Assembly: GCF_001702265.1 (NCBI RefSeq)
Contig: NZ_MAUE01000002.1
Span: forward strand, 62,001 to 126,000
Reading direction: 5' to 3'
Source of the DNA: Pseudomonas aylmerensis
GTDB taxonomy: Bacteria; Pseudomonadota; Gammaproteobacteria; Pseudomonadales; Pseudomonadaceae
Length of the DNA stretch: 64,000 bases
In this document: positions 33,360 to 42,308 of the stretch, in pieces
Numbering within the stretch: position 1 is the stretch's first letter
Layout of the letters: each line of letters starts with the position of its first letter
Made by a program: the position numbers and the translations under genes
The notes under the pieces: generated by a model
Told to the model about the DNA's origin: nothing
The model's input: only the letters and a program-made list of their open reading frames with translations
Database searches by the model: none

Positions 33360-34529
33360 CTATAGAGCGGGGGCCGTGCGGTAGGTCGCCGGGCTGAACA
33401 CCCGCGTCACCACCAGCATCGTCACCACGGTCACGGTCAGCACGACCCAGGCACTGACGAAGCTGCCGGTCAGCTCACGCAGCCAGCCGGTCAGCCAGGG
33501 CGAGAGGGCATTGATCAAGAACCCCACGCCCTGCACAAAGGCCGCCAGTTGTCCGGCCTGTCGCGGGTCGCGATGGTGGTCGAGGGTCAGCAGCAGGCTC
33601 AGGGCAAAACACGCACCGAGGCCGAAACCGCACAAGGCCACCCACAGGTGCGGATAATCCTGCGGCGCGAGGATCAGGCCGAGGTAACCCACGGTCTGCG
33701 CCAGCAGGCTGATGCCAAGCAGGGGCCGGCGGTCGATCCCGCGTTGCGCCAGCACCGGCATCAACAGCGCGGCGATCACCTGGAAGATCGTCATGAATGC
33801 CAGCAACGAACCGCTGGGCAACACGCCCCAGCCCAGTTGCTGATAGTAGGCCGGCAGCCACGCCACCATGCTCATGTAGCCGCAATTGACCAGGCCGAAA
33901 TACAGCGCCAGCAGCCAGGCGCGGCGATTGCGCAGGCCCTGGAACGCCGGCGCCACCTGAGGATTTCGCGCCGCGCCGAGGGGCAACCAGGCCCACAACA
34001 GCAACGCCCCCAGCGCCGGCAGCAGCCACACGCCGAGCCCCGCCTGCCATTGCTGGAAGTGCGTGGCCACCACCGGGCTGAGCAGTGCCGCCAGCCCGCC
34101 ACCGGCCATCAGCGAGGCCGAATACACGCCCATCGCCACCGGCACACGGTGATGAAACTCGCGCTTGATCATCGCCGGCACCAATGCCTGGATCAACGCC
34201 ACACCGGCACCTCCCAGCAGTGCCGTGACCAGCAGTGCCGAACCCTGGCCCATCAGCCAGCGCGCGAGGCACGCCAGCAGGATCATCATCAGGCCCAGGG
34301 CGATGCCACGCCGCTCACCCAGGCGTGCCTCCACGCGCACCCCCACCAGCGCCACCAGGCCCATGCACACCACCGGCAGGCTGGTCAGCAGGGCGCTGCT
34401 CTGGAAACTCAAGCCGGTGGCCTGGCGAATCTCGCCGAGCAACGGGCTGATGGAACTGAGGATCGGCCGCAGGTTCAGGCCGAGCACCACCAGCAGGCAC
34501 CAGCCGGCGAGGGATTTATTCAGGGTCAT
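33360..34529 (-). CDS. MFS transporter, CynX/NimT type
   Basis: A 389-residue membrane protein with about 12 hydrophobic helices and the family start LNLRPILSSISPLLGEIRQATG, found in CynX-like transporters (cyanate and nitroimidazole transport families). Its start overlaps the end of the upstream deaminase gene by 14 bases, so the two are one transcript. Together they suggest export or import of a purine-like or other amine compound, but the substrate cannot be read from sequence. Confidence 0.85.
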   Translation of the reverse strand: MTLNKSLAGWCLLVVLGLNLRPILSSISPLLGEIRQATGLSFQSSALLTSLPVVCMGLVALVGVRVEARLGERRGIALGLMMILLACLARWLMGQGSALLVTALLGGAGVALIQALVPAMIKREFHHRVPVAMGVYSASLMAGGGLAALLSPVVATHFQQWQAGLGVWLLPALGALLLWAWLPLGAARNPQVAPAFQGLRNRRAWLLALYFGLVNCGYMSMVAWLPAYYQQLGWGVLPSGSLLAFMTIFQVIAALLMPVLAQRGIDRRPLLGISLLAQTVGYLGLILAPQDYPHLWVALCGFGLGACFALSLLLTLDHHRDPRQAGQLAAFVQGVGFLINALSPWLTGWLRELTGSFVSAWVVLTVTVVTMLVVTRVFSPATYRTAPAL

Positions 34530-34977
34530 GCAGGGTTTTCCACTGGTGGTACAACTGGGTCATCGCCGGGTCCGGCAGGTGCTGGATCGGCAAGCGTTGC
34601 TCGCTCAAGGGCAAGCCCACCTGTTGCCCGATCGCCGCCGTCGACAGGCCGAACGGCTCGGCCATTTCATTGCTGGCGGCAAACACTACGCGCTGGATAC
34701 CGCACAAGTACATGGCACTCAGGCACATCGGGCAGGGTTGGCCGCTGGCGTAGACCACGCAACCTTCCAGGCGCGCGCCGAGCTGCCGGCTTGCGGCGCG
34801 GATCGCCAGTAGCTCGGCGTGGGCAGTGGGGTCCTGGGTCAGGTGGATTTCATTCACGGCCTCCACCAGCACTTCGCCATTGCGCGTCAACACCGCCCCA
34901 AAGGGCCGGCCACCTTGGGCGACGTTCGCTTGTGCAAGTCGGATGGCGCGTTGCAGGTGATGATGATCGTCGGTCAT
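34516..34977 (-). CDS. Nucleoside/guanine deaminase-like protein
   Basis: A 153-residue zinc deaminase of the cytidine/deoxycytidylate deaminase fold: zinc ligand His53 and catalytic Glu55 in TAHAE, and the Cys pair PCPMC (82 and 85). GRPFGAVL is typical of guanine deaminase and related enzymes. The ATG at 34977 (MTDDHHHL) is chosen because the upstream extension has no ribosome site and odd composition. Transcribed with the CynX-like transporter and divergent from a LysR regulator that may control both. Confidence 0.82.
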   Translation of the reverse strand: MTDDHHHLQRAIRLAQANVAQGGRPFGAVLTRNGEVLVEAVNEIHLTQDPTAHAELLAIRAASRQLGARLEGCVVYASGQPCPMCLSAMYLCGIQRVVFAASNEMAEPFGLSTAAIGQQVGLPLSEQRLPIQHLPDPAMTQLYHQWKTLHDPE

Positions 34978-35082
34978 GGAGGCCTCTGGGCAGAATGCAG
35001 GGGTGAAGTATGGCCAGCCGCCGATGTATTCTGAAATTAAATATAACCATGCCAATCAGTGGCAAACGCAATGGTGACAGCG

Positions 35083-35934
35083 ATGTTTGATCCCGTGTTG
35101 TTGCGCAGTTTTGTCGCGGTGGTGGACTGCGGCAATTTCACCCGCGCTGCCGAGCGCCTGCACTTGACCCAGTCGACTGTCAGCCAGCAGATCCGCCGCC
35201 TGGAAGAAGCGGTGGCATGCCAGTTGCTGGACCGTGACCAGCGCCAGGTGGTGGCCACGGCGGAGGGCGAGCGCCTGCTGGCCTATGCGCGGCGCATCCT
35301 CGCGCTGCACGAAGAAGCCGCCGATGTGTTGATCAACCAGCAAAGCGACGGCGTGCTGCGCCTGGGCGTTCCGGAAGACTTTGCCGCCGAACGCCTGATG
35401 CCATTGCTTTCGGCGTTTGTGCAGGCATTTCCGCGGGTGCGCCTGGAGGTCACCAGCGGCCTTGGTCCGGAATTGCAGCGCCAGTACCGCAGCGGTGAGT
35501 TCGATGTGTTGTTGGTCAAGCAGATGGGCGACAGCGCCGACTGCCTGGCCTCGTGGCCGGAGCCGTTGTGCTGGGTCGACAGCCGCAGCACGCCGTCTCT
35601 GGGCCGCGATCCGTTGCCGTTGGTGGCCTTCCCGGTGGGCGGGCTGTACCGCAATGAGATGCTCCAACACCTGGAAGTCGGCGGCTGGCGCTGGCGCATC
35701 GGGTATTCCAGCGCAAGCCTGGCCAGTGTGTGTTCAGCCGTGGCGGCAGGATTGGGCATCAGCCTGTTGCCCCGCCGCGTGGTGCAGGCCGGGCATGTGA
35801 TAGTGGCTGCAGAGAGCGGCTTGCCGCCGGTGGAAGGTGTGCGACTGGCGCTGTACGGCCGCACGGGCCTGGGGGCGGCGGGACAGAGTTTGCAGCGTCA
35901 ATTGCTCGATTTGTGTGCAAACAGCCCCGCTTGA
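35083..35934 (+). CDS. LysR-family regulator
   Basis: About 283 residues: winged helix (MFDPVLLRSFVAVVDCGNF; HLTQSTVSQQIRRLEEAV) and effector domain. In-frame ATGs at 35059 and 35071 also exist; 35083 gives the family-typical N-terminus. Divergent from the deaminase-transporter pair with a 105-base gap, a classical LysR arrangement, so that pair is the probable target. Confidence 0.85.
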   Translation: MFDPVLLRSFVAVVDCGNFTRAAERLHLTQSTVSQQIRRLEEAVACQLLDRDQRQVVATAEGERLLAYARRILALHEEAADVLINQQSDGVLRLGVPEDFAAERLMPLLSAFVQAFPRVRLEVTSGLGPELQRQYRSGEFDVLLVKQMGDSADCLASWPEPLCWVDSRSTPSLGRDPLPLVAFPVGGLYRNEMLQHLEVGGWRWRIGYSSASLASVCSAVAAGLGISLLPRRVVQAGHVIVAAESGLPPVEGVRLALYGRTGLGAAGQSLQRQLLDLCANSPA

Positions 35935-35996
35935 GCCATGCCTTTTCTGAATATTTTTTATGCCTGTAAAGCATCAGAAAATCGCGCGGTGGCGCC

Positions 35997-36028
35997 AAGC
36001 CCCGCAGGACGGGGCTTCGGCGTTTTCG
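35997..36028. terminator. Hairpin after LysR gene
   Basis: AAGCCCCG-CAGGA-CGGGGCTT is followed by CGGCGTTTTCG; probable terminator 63 bases past the LysR stop. Confidence 0.6.
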
Positions 36029-36111
36029 AATGTTTCGTTTATTCAGTTTGGATCTATGTATAACTTTAAAGATTACTTTAAGAGATAAGCGTCTGGCCCC
36101 GATGATTCAGC

Positions 36112-36146
36112 CCTCGACGGCCTCAGGCAGGCCTGTCGGTTTTTTT
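36112..36146 (+). terminator. Terminator just upstream of tonB
   Basis: CGACGGCCTCAGGCAGGCCTGTCG forms a hairpin followed by GTTTTTTTG, reading toward tonB, which starts 27 bases later. No gene precedes it for 180 bases, so it may end a small RNA or an attenuated leader. Confidence 0.6.
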
Positions 36147-36172
36147 GTTTCAAAACCGTAGGGAGTGAATCA

Positions 36173-36991
36173 ATGGGCAATGTCCAGACCGCCGCCAGTG
36201 CACACGAGGCGCAATGGCGCCAGGCACCGAGTGGTGAGTTGGTCGACCTTGGCCGGCCGCACCGCGCGCCGTTGGGGCAATTGCGTCTGCAGAAAACCCC
36301 GAAGCGCTTTTCGAGCCGTCGCGAAGGGATCCTGCTCGGGTTGCTGGTACTGGCCCTGCACGGTGCGGTGATTTATTGGGTGAGCCAGAAGCCCACCCCG
36401 GTGCTGCCGATTGTGCCGCCGGAAATCCCGCCGATGACCATCGAATTTTCCCAGCCGGCACCGCCGGTGGTCGAGCCGCCACCGCCTGTTCCGCCGCCAC
36501 CACCGCCGCCCGTGGTCGAGCCACCGCCACCGGTGGTGGACGAGTTGGCTGCCAAGCCGGCGCCGCCTAAACCGATTCCAAAGCCCAAGCCGAAGCCTGT
36601 GCCCAAGCCTGAGCCGAAACCTGCACCCAAGGCGGTCGAGCAACCGCCTGCGCCGCCCACGCCGGCACCTCCGGCTCCGGCGCCAGTGGCTCCGCCTGCA
36701 CCGGCTCCAGTAACGCCCGCTTCAGCGAACGCGGCGTACTTGAAGAACCCGGCGCCGGAGTATCCGTCACTGGCCCAGCGTCGCGGTTGGGAAGGCACCG
36801 TGCTGCTGCGGGTGCATGTACTGGCCAGCGGCAAGCCGGGCGAGATCCAGATCCAGAAGAGCAGCGGTCGCCAGCAACTCGACGACGCCGCACTGGCCGC
36901 GGTGAAGCGTTGGAGTTTCGTGCCGGCCAAGCAGGGCGATGTCGCCCAGGACGGCTGGGTCAGCGTACCGATCGATTTCAAGATTCACTAA
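36173..36991 (+). CDS. tonB: TonB energy-transducing protein
   Basis: A 272-residue inner-membrane protein: a 45-residue cytoplasmic extension, one membrane helix (about 50-68), a long Pro-rich stretch with PPPP and KPKPKP repeats (about 75-180), and the TonB C-terminal domain (EYPSLAQRRGWEGTVLLRV; ALAAVKRWSFVPAK). It links ExbBD to outer-membrane receptors for siderophores and B12. The Pro-rich rod spans the periplasm. exbB follows after 54 bases. Confidence 0.95.
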   Translation: MGNVQTAASAHEAQWRQAPSGELVDLGRPHRAPLGQLRLQKTPKRFSSRREGILLGLLVLALHGAVIYWVSQKPTPVLPIVPPEIPPMTIEFSQPAPPVVEPPPPVPPPPPPPVVEPPPPVVDELAAKPAPPKPIPKPKPKPVPKPEPKPAPKAVEQPPAPPTPAPPAPAPVAPPAPAPVTPASANAAYLKNPAPEYPSLAQRRGWEGTVLLRVHVLASGKPGEIQIQKSSGRQQLDDAALAAVKRWSFVPAKQGDVAQDGWVSVPIDFKIH

Positions 36992-37045
36992 CTATTCGGC
37001 TGCGGTGTGTTGCACACGCCGCGACCTGCACAGAGGGAAAACATC

Positions 37046-37765
37046 ATGGCATTAGCATCTCCACTTGAATCCATCGAAAGCGCGGTGATCTGGCTGCTGG
37101 TGGTCTTTTCGGTCGCCACCTGGGGCCTGGCCCTGCTCAAGGGCGTGCAGTTCGGTCGCCTCAAGGCGCAGGATCGCAAGTTCCATAAGCAGTTCTGGGC
37201 GGCATCCAGCCTGGACTCGGCGGCAGAACTGGCTGAAACCCAGCCCGGCGCTGCTGCCCGCGTAGCCCAGGCCGGCTATGCCGCGATCCAGGTTGGCGAT
37301 GCACCGCACGCTGCCGACCTGAGCCAGGCGATCAACCATCAGGACCGTCTTGAACGTGCCCTGCGCCAGCAGATCGTGCGTGAGCGCCGCTCGCTGGAAA
37401 CCGGCCTGGCCGTGGTCGCCAGTATCGGCAGCACCTCGCCGTTTATCGGTCTGTTCGGCACCGTGTGGGGCATCATGGAAGCGCTCAAGGGCATCAGCGC
37501 GGCCGGTTCCGCCAGCCTCGAAACCGTGGCCGGCCCGATTGGTGCCGCGCTGGTCGCCACCGGTGTGGGGATCGCCGTCGCCGTACCGGCGGTGCTGGTC
37601 TACAACTATTTCCTGCGTCGCCTGAAGCTCACGGCTGCCGACCTGGACGACTTTGCCCACGACTTCTACAGCCTGGCGCAGAAGAACTCCTTCCGCGTGC
37701 TGCTGCACCCGGCCCTGACCAAAAACGCCGCCGGCAACCCGCAAAAAGTGAAGGAGGCGTCCTGA
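37046..37765 (+). CDS. exbB: ExbB proton-channel protein
   Basis: A 239-residue protein of the MotA/TolQ/ExbB family with three membrane segments (about 10-30, 130-155, 175-200) and the conserved core IGSTSPFIGLFGTVWGIMEA and GIAVAVPAVLVYNYF. GAGGGAAAAC precedes the ATG at 37046. Stop and exbD start are separated by one base, so they are translationally coupled. Confidence 0.95.
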   Translation: MALASPLESIESAVIWLLVVFSVATWGLALLKGVQFGRLKAQDRKFHKQFWAASSLDSAAELAETQPGAAARVAQAGYAAIQVGDAPHAADLSQAINHQDRLERALRQQIVRERRSLETGLAVVASIGSTSPFIGLFGTVWGIMEALKGISAAGSASLETVAGPIGAALVATGVGIAVAVPAVLVYNYFLRRLKLTAADLDDFAHDFYSLAQKNSFRVLLHPALTKNAAGNPQKVKEAS

Positions 37766-37766
37766 G

Positions 37767-38168
37767 ATGGCCTTCTCCACGCAAGACAGTGATGAGGTGC
37801 TGAGCGAGATCAACGTCACGCCGTTGGTGGACGTGATGCTGGTACTGCTGGTGGTGTTTATCGTCACCGCGCCGTTGTTGACCAACGCGATCCCGATCAA
37901 CCTCCCCAAAACCGAGGCCGTGGCCCCGGTGGAGCAGAAGGACCCGCTGGTGGTGAGCATCGACGGTGCCGGCAAGCTGTTTATCAACAAGGACGAAATC
38001 CAGCCGGACCTGCTGGAATTCAACCTGCAGGCGGCCAAGACCAAGGACCCCGATGTGCGGGTGCAACTGCAGGCCGATGATGGTGTGAACTACGGCGAAG
38101 TGGCGCGAGCCATGGCGTCTATCGAGCGCGCGGGCATTACCAAGTTGTCGGTGATTACCGCACGTTAG
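37767..38168 (+). CDS. exbD: ExbD protein
   Basis: A 133-residue protein with one membrane segment containing the essential proton-carrying Asp (INVTPLVDVMLVLLVVF) and a periplasmic domain. It converts the proton gradient into TonB movement with ExbB. Last gene of tonB-exbB-exbD, followed by a terminator. Confidence 0.95.
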   Translation: MAFSTQDSDEVLSEINVTPLVDVMLVLLVVFIVTAPLLTNAIPINLPKTEAVAPVEQKDPLVVSIDGAGKLFINKDEIQPDLLEFNLQAAKTKDPDVRVQLQADDGVNYGEVARAMASIERAGITKLSVITAR

Positions 38169-38192
38169 CTTCAAATGCCTCGACAATTTTTT

Positions 38193-38227
38193 GGCCGTCT
38201 CCTTGGCAGGGTGCGGCCTTTTTTTTG
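38193..38227 (+). terminator. Terminator of tonB-exbBD
   Basis: GGCCGTCTCCTTGGCAGGGTGCGGCC-type hairpin (arms GGCCG and CGGCC, interior mispaired) followed by TTTTTTTTG, 25 bases after the exbD stop. Confidence 0.75.
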
Positions 38228-38269
38228 CCTCAATTTCAGCCAATCGAGTGAGCGCGACGGCTCAGCCGT

Positions 38270-39217
38270 TTAGGTCAAGCTAACCCCAGCGATGTGTGGG
38301 TGCCTGACTGCAACTTCCCGCAAAAACTCTCCAGCATTGGTCTTGAGCCAATCAATTAACCGAGCGATATCGGGCTCCGACTGCCGCCCATTCCGACAAA
38401 TAACGTAGTACGCAGCAGGCGACATCATTACTGGTGCTTCCAGTGCGACCAATGTACCCGCCTCCAATTGGTCATACACCAACGCAGTCCTGCCCAGCGC
38501 AATCCCGCCGCCCTTCACCGCCAGACTGATTGCCAGGCTGGAGTCCGGAAAGCGTGGCCCATGGTGATAAGGCGGAGCCGCTAGCCCCTGGAATGAAAAC
38601 CAGCTTTCCCATCCCGGGCACACTTGATCGTCCACGCGGTGAATCAGCGGGTATCGTGCTACATCCGTCAGGGAAATATCGCCATTCACTCGTTGAAACT
38701 CAGCTGCGCAAACCGGGAACACCGCATCGCGCATCAGCAGTTCAGCATGATGGTCCGGGTAATCGCCGTATCCCATCACAATCGCGACATCGAATTGATG
38801 AGCTCCGAGATTGGCGCTGTTCATATCTGCACTGGTCAGGATCAGGTCGATATTGAATGAAGCTTGCGTGTGAGAGCCGTGCATCCTTGGAATCAGCCAG
38901 GTGGAACAGAGTGAAGATGTGCACGACAGGTAAAGCGGCTGGGATTTGCTCGGGTTGAGCGAATGCAGCACCGCATCAAGCTCTTTGAAGAAGCCATCGG
39001 CTACCGGTAGCAAAACCTGTCCTGCGGCTGTGAGCTTGACGCCCCGTGAGTGACGCTCGAACAACGGCACGCCCCACCACTCCTCCAGACCTGCAATTTG
39101 ATGGCTGATTGCACTAGCGGTGAGATTCAATTCTATGGCCGCGCGGGCAAAACTCCCCGTTTTCGCCGCACTGACAAAGGCTTGCAGCATGGGGGTAGGA
39201 GGCGGGCGTTGGGACAT
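38270..39217 (-). CDS. LysR-family regulator, GcvA-like
   Basis: A 315-residue regulator: winged helix (PMLQAFVSAAKTGSFARAA; LTASAISHQIAGLEEWWGV) of the GcvA/AmpR subgroup and an effector domain. Its ATG overlaps the stop of the upstream EamA gene as ATGA, so it is in the same transcript as the genes it may control, which would allow autoregulation. GC is lower than the backbone. Confidence 0.85.
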   Translation of the reverse strand: MSQRPPPTPMLQAFVSAAKTGSFARAAIELNLTASAISHQIAGLEEWWGVPLFERHSRGVKLTAAGQVLLPVADGFFKELDAVLHSLNPSKSQPLYLSCTSSLCSTWLIPRMHGSHTQASFNIDLILTSADMNSANLGAHQFDVAIVMGYGDYPDHHAELLMRDAVFPVCAAEFQRVNGDISLTDVARYPLIHRVDDQVCPGWESWFSFQGLAAPPYHHGPRFPDSSLAISLAVKGGGIALGRTALVYDQLEAGTLVALEAPVMMSPAAYYVICRNGRQSEPDIARLIDWLKTNAGEFLREVAVRHPHIAGVSLT

Positions 39218-40065
39218 CAGGTGCTCACTTTGATCAGGATGATCCCGCAAACAATGACGAGTGCCGAAAGCATCCGCCGCCAGCCGAAGCGTTCATGAAA
39301 GAACAGCGCGGCAATAATGGCGCCGATAATAACACTGGTTTCTCGCAGCGCTGAGACCTTGGCTACCGCGTCCAGCGACAGTGCAAACAGCACCAACCCG
39401 TAGGATGTGAGGTAAAAAACGCCGCCCATAAGGCCGATCCGCCACTGGCCGCGAATGGCCTGTGCGAGTGACGAACGCTGCTTGAAAAACGCCAGCGCCG
39501 GAATCGGAATGCTTTGGAATACCGTCAGATAGATGATGTATTGCAGGACCGTTTCACTGGCTCTTACTCCCTTGGCATCCACCACCGTGTAGGACGCGAT
39601 GAAGGCACCCGCGCACACTGCCATCAGGATAGGTTTGAACATGCGTGCGGTCATTTTTCGCACGAACGTCAGGCTGATAATGCCTGCACATATCAGCAGC
39701 ACCCCTGCCATTGCATGAATCGAAAGGTGCTCATTCAGTAGGAAGTATGAAAACAGCGCGACCAAAACCGGTGGCACGCCGCGCATGACCGGATAGACCT
39801 GGCCAAAGTCGCCGGTTTCGTAGGCCTTGATCAAGAACAATCGATAGGCCGTGTTGAGCACCACGGAAACCAGCACGTAGCCCCACACCTGCAGGCTTGG
39901 CACATTAACCAGAGGCAGCGCCACCAGACAGATCAGCAACGCCGTACCATCGACCATGGCCAATGTCATGAAACGACTGCTACCGGCCCGAACGACCGCG
40001 TTCCAGGTCGCGTGCATGATGGCGGAAATCAAAACGAGGGTGATCGCGATGTCGGAGTTGTCCAT
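39217..40065 (-). CDS. EamA-family membrane exporter
   Basis: A 282-residue protein with about ten hydrophobic helices in two EamA repeats (GDFGQVYPVMRGVPPVLVALF in the first half; VLFALSLDAVAKVSALRET in the second). The fold belongs to the drug/metabolite exporter family (amino-acid or metabolite efflux). It lies between an oxygenase gene (53 bases upstream) and a coupled LysR gene, so it may export the oxygenase product. Confidence 0.85.
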   Translation of the reverse strand: MDNSDIAITLVLISAIMHATWNAVVRAGSSRFMTLAMVDGTALLICLVALPLVNVPSLQVWGYVLVSVVLNTAYRLFLIKAYETGDFGQVYPVMRGVPPVLVALFSYFLLNEHLSIHAMAGVLLICAGIISLTFVRKMTARMFKPILMAVCAGAFIASYTVVDAKGVRASETVLQYIIYLTVFQSIPIPALAFFKQRSSLAQAIRGQWRIGLMGGVFYLTSYGLVLFALSLDAVAKVSALRETSVIIGAIIAALFFHERFGWRRMLSALVIVCGIILIKVST

Positions 40066-40117
40066 GGGCTCTGCTGTTGATAGATATTGGAAGTCGTAGG
40101 CGATGACCGTTAAGGCA

Positions 40118-41065
40118 TCATTGTTTGCGCAACCACATCCGTAACATGTACCGATTCAAGTCCTTTAAAGGTGTCGCGTCATCAATCTCTTCGGACGGAG
40201 CGTTGATATCGATGAAGTGCGTTCGGGTATGGAGAAACTTGTTGTCAGCTGAAATGAGTACCTGTCCTGGTTCGAGCAACACTCGATGTTGGACTGATGA
40301 TTGATCAAGAACGGTATCTAAAAAATCCAATGCCTGAATTTGCCCGGAGGTGAGGGGCACTCCAGCTTTGAGGTGAGCCGACTCAATGTAGACGCGAAAG
40401 TACCTGATCAAAGGAATACCTTCTTTGGAAAAGCTCAGGATGGGGGCTCTGAACAATTGTTCTTCGATTGCCATGCCGCGGTTTTCAAAGTAAAAATCGC
40501 ACTTAAGTTCTTCCAGTACGTCAGGGAATTCCATGAGCTCCGCGTATACCGCGCTAGCATTTATCAGAATACTTTCGCCACCCAGAAGGGCTTTCTGCCC
40601 ACAGGCCAAGATCAAATAATCGATAGGAAGCGGGTCGCTTACACCATCGTTATGGACATATGCGCCCTGACGGGTCTGGTGATATCGCGCACCGTCTTCA
40701 ATGCTTTTACCTCCCCGGTCATAAACCTCGATGACCTTATGGCCAAGATGGTTTTGCACCATTGGTTTTCCAAGCAAAGAGCCGAAAGTCCATATCAGTG
40801 ATTTAAAATCCGCAAGGTCATCAGTTTTAAACCCATCGAGAATAAGGACATGGGCTTCGTGATCAATCATGTTTCGAATATTGCGCAATTCCGCGCTAAG
40901 GACCTGCGAGTGAACGGGATCAATATAAGCAGGTCTTGCATCGAATCGGTTAGCGTGAGAGTACGGTTCGGGTATGGTTTTCGTGCTCAATAGCTCATCA
41001 AATGCGGCTTTAGACAGCCTGACTCTAGATACTTCTTGGCGAAACATACTGACATTGACGTTCAT
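40118..41065 (-). CDS. TauD/clavaminate-synthase-like Fe(II)/2OG oxygenase
   Basis: A 315-residue dioxygenase. The 2-His-1-carboxylate iron site is visible: His138-x-Asp140 in YVHNDG and distal His279 in FLHTRTHF. Arg309 in RYMLRMWL is the likely 2-oxoglutarate anchor. The closing motif is more like clavaminate synthase, VioC and asparagine hydroxylases than taurine dioxygenase, so the substrate may be an amino acid; this is inference. It is AT-richer than the backbone and heads a three-gene set with exporter and regulator. Could also be a sulfonate enzyme, given the sulfur genes nearby. Confidence 0.82.
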   Translation of the reverse strand: MNVNVSMFRQEVSRVRLSKAAFDELLSTKTIPEPYSHANRFDARPAYIDPVHSQVLSAELRNIRNMIDHEAHVLILDGFKTDDLADFKSLIWTFGSLLGKPMVQNHLGHKVIEVYDRGGKSIEDGARYHQTRQGAYVHNDGVSDPLPIDYLILACGQKALLGGESILINASAVYAELMEFPDVLEELKCDFYFENRGMAIEEQLFRAPILSFSKEGIPLIRYFRVYIESAHLKAGVPLTSGQIQALDFLDTVLDQSSVQHRVLLEPGQVLISADNKFLHTRTHFIDINAPSEEIDDATPLKDLNRYMLRMWLRKQ

Positions 41066-41393
41066 CGCAATCCCTTACGAAGGTTAGTTGAAGTCCTTAT
41101 TTAACTAAGCTCACCACGCCCTGAAAAAGCGAAACATCGTCAGCGCTGCCATCAAAATCCGTCATGGGAGACCTCTCCTACAAAAAAGCCATCATCTGAA
41201 CGGAAGTGGCATTTCGTCATGTCTTGTAAAGGGCCAGCAAGGCGTGTCCCTTTAGATTGCAGGACGTTTCCGAGGCAATCGCTGCCGCCTTGTGGCTGTT
41301 GGAATGGATGGCTAGTCTTCGGCCCGTCGCTGGTTTTCAGTGATCGGGTTTAGCAGCCTGAGCTCAATAGGCACACGGTCACATCTCCCTTAT
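41066..41393. other. Gap between oxygenase gene and RNA-like element
   Basis: No gene was seen. It includes the likely oxygenase promoter (minus strand) in the AT-rich stretch near 41090-41110. The sequence from 41280 onward leads into the structured element described separately. Confidence 0.45.
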
Positions 41394-41471
41394 GGTGGCT
41401 GTGCGTGGGGCGCCCTCGGGTGCGCTGGTGTTCCTATCGACCAGTCTGCTAACCCGCGTACAGCTGCTACC
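41394..41471 (+). ncRNA. Candidate structured RNA (three-stem junction)
   Basis: GGTGGCTGTGCGTGGGG (41394-41410) pairs with CCCGCGTACAGCTGCTACC (41453-41471), leaving two hairpins inside: GCGCCC-TCG-GGTGCGC (about 41410-41425) and CTGGT-GTTCCTATCG-ACCAG (about 41426-41445). That is a closing stem with two arms. Translation of the strand gives a peptide-like string but no good start or ribosome site, so an RNA or repeated DNA element is more likely than a gene. Its family was not identified. Confidence 0.45.
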
Positions 41472-41525
41472 TACCGTTTAGCAGCGTGCGATAGTGGTCT
41501 TACAGATACAGATAAGCTGGCTGAC

Positions 41526-41563
41526 ACACCGCCATCGCAGGCAAGCCAGCTCCCACAGTTTGA
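41526..41563. repeat. Single REP unit
   Basis: CCGCCATCGCAGGCAAGCCAGCTCCCACAG is one REP half without its partner. Confidence 0.75.
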
Positions 41564-41677
41564 TTCTCCTTTGAATTGAGGTTTTGGTTATTAATAAATA
41601 GCTTCTTATTCCTTAACGAATATAACACCCGTCCCTATACTGTTCAGCAACGTTAAACGCTGCAGGAGGGCACACCC

Positions 41678-42259
41678 ATGCACAGCGAGTCGATTCGTTA
41701 TCTGATCGTGCCGGGCTGGCAAGGATCGCCAGAAGATCATTGGCAAACCCATTGGCAAAACAGCCTGCCCAACAGCGCGCGCGTGGAGCAGGCCGACTGG
41801 CTGACGCCACGCCGCGAAGACTGGGTGGCCGCGCTGGCCGAGGCCATCGCCGCCGACAGCACGCCGGTGATCCTGATCGCCCATAGCCTGGGCTGCATCA
41901 CAGTGGCTCATTGGGCCGCCACCGCACCCGTGCAGTTTTTGCGGCAGGTGCGCGGCGCCTTGCTGGTGGCCCCGGCCGATGTCGAACGCCCGGCCTGCTC
42001 GCCCGCCTTGCGCAACTTCGCCCCGATCCCGACCGACCTGCTGCCGTTTCCCAGCCAGGTGGTCAGTTCCGATAACGACAGCGCCGTCAGTGCCCCTCGG
42101 GCGCTGGAGCTGGCGCGCAATTGGGGCGCCGAAGCCGGAATCCTCTCGGGGGCCGGGCATATCAATGTGAAGTCCGGTCACCAGCGCTGGGAGCAGGGCT
42201 TCGCTTACCTCTATCGCCTGCAAAGCCGCCTCGAGCATCACGCCCGGCGCACTGCCTGA
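41678..42259 (+). CDS. RBBP9/YdeN-family alpha/beta hydrolase
   Basis: A 193-residue serine hydrolase: nucleophile motif AHSLGC at about 69-74, an Asp-containing strand (VVSSDNDSAVS) and a late His in SGAGHINVKSGH. The N-terminal YLIVPGWQGSPEDHWQTHW is the family signature. Function unknown in this family. It is upstream of a sigma-54-type gene and metQ on the same strand. The promoter region holds an AT-rich stretch (TTATTCCTTAACGAATATAA, 41609-41628) like those before other sulfur genes in the window. Confidence 0.82.
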   Translation: MHSESIRYLIVPGWQGSPEDHWQTHWQNSLPNSARVEQADWLTPRREDWVAALAEAIAADSTPVILIAHSLGCITVAHWAATAPVQFLRQVRGALLVAPADVERPACSPALRNFAPIPTDLLPFPSQVVSSDNDSAVSAPRALELARNWGAEAGILSGAGHINVKSGHQRWEQGFAYLYRLQSRLEHHARRTA

Positions 42260-42308
42260 CCCTTTTTCAACGCCCCGTCCCTGAGTGGATTTGGGGCGGG
42301 AGCCTGCC

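Noticed and set aside
41340..41579. 79-residue plus-strand open frame over the structured element
   Set aside because: No ribosome site; frame runs through a REP unit, and base-pairing explains the sequence better.
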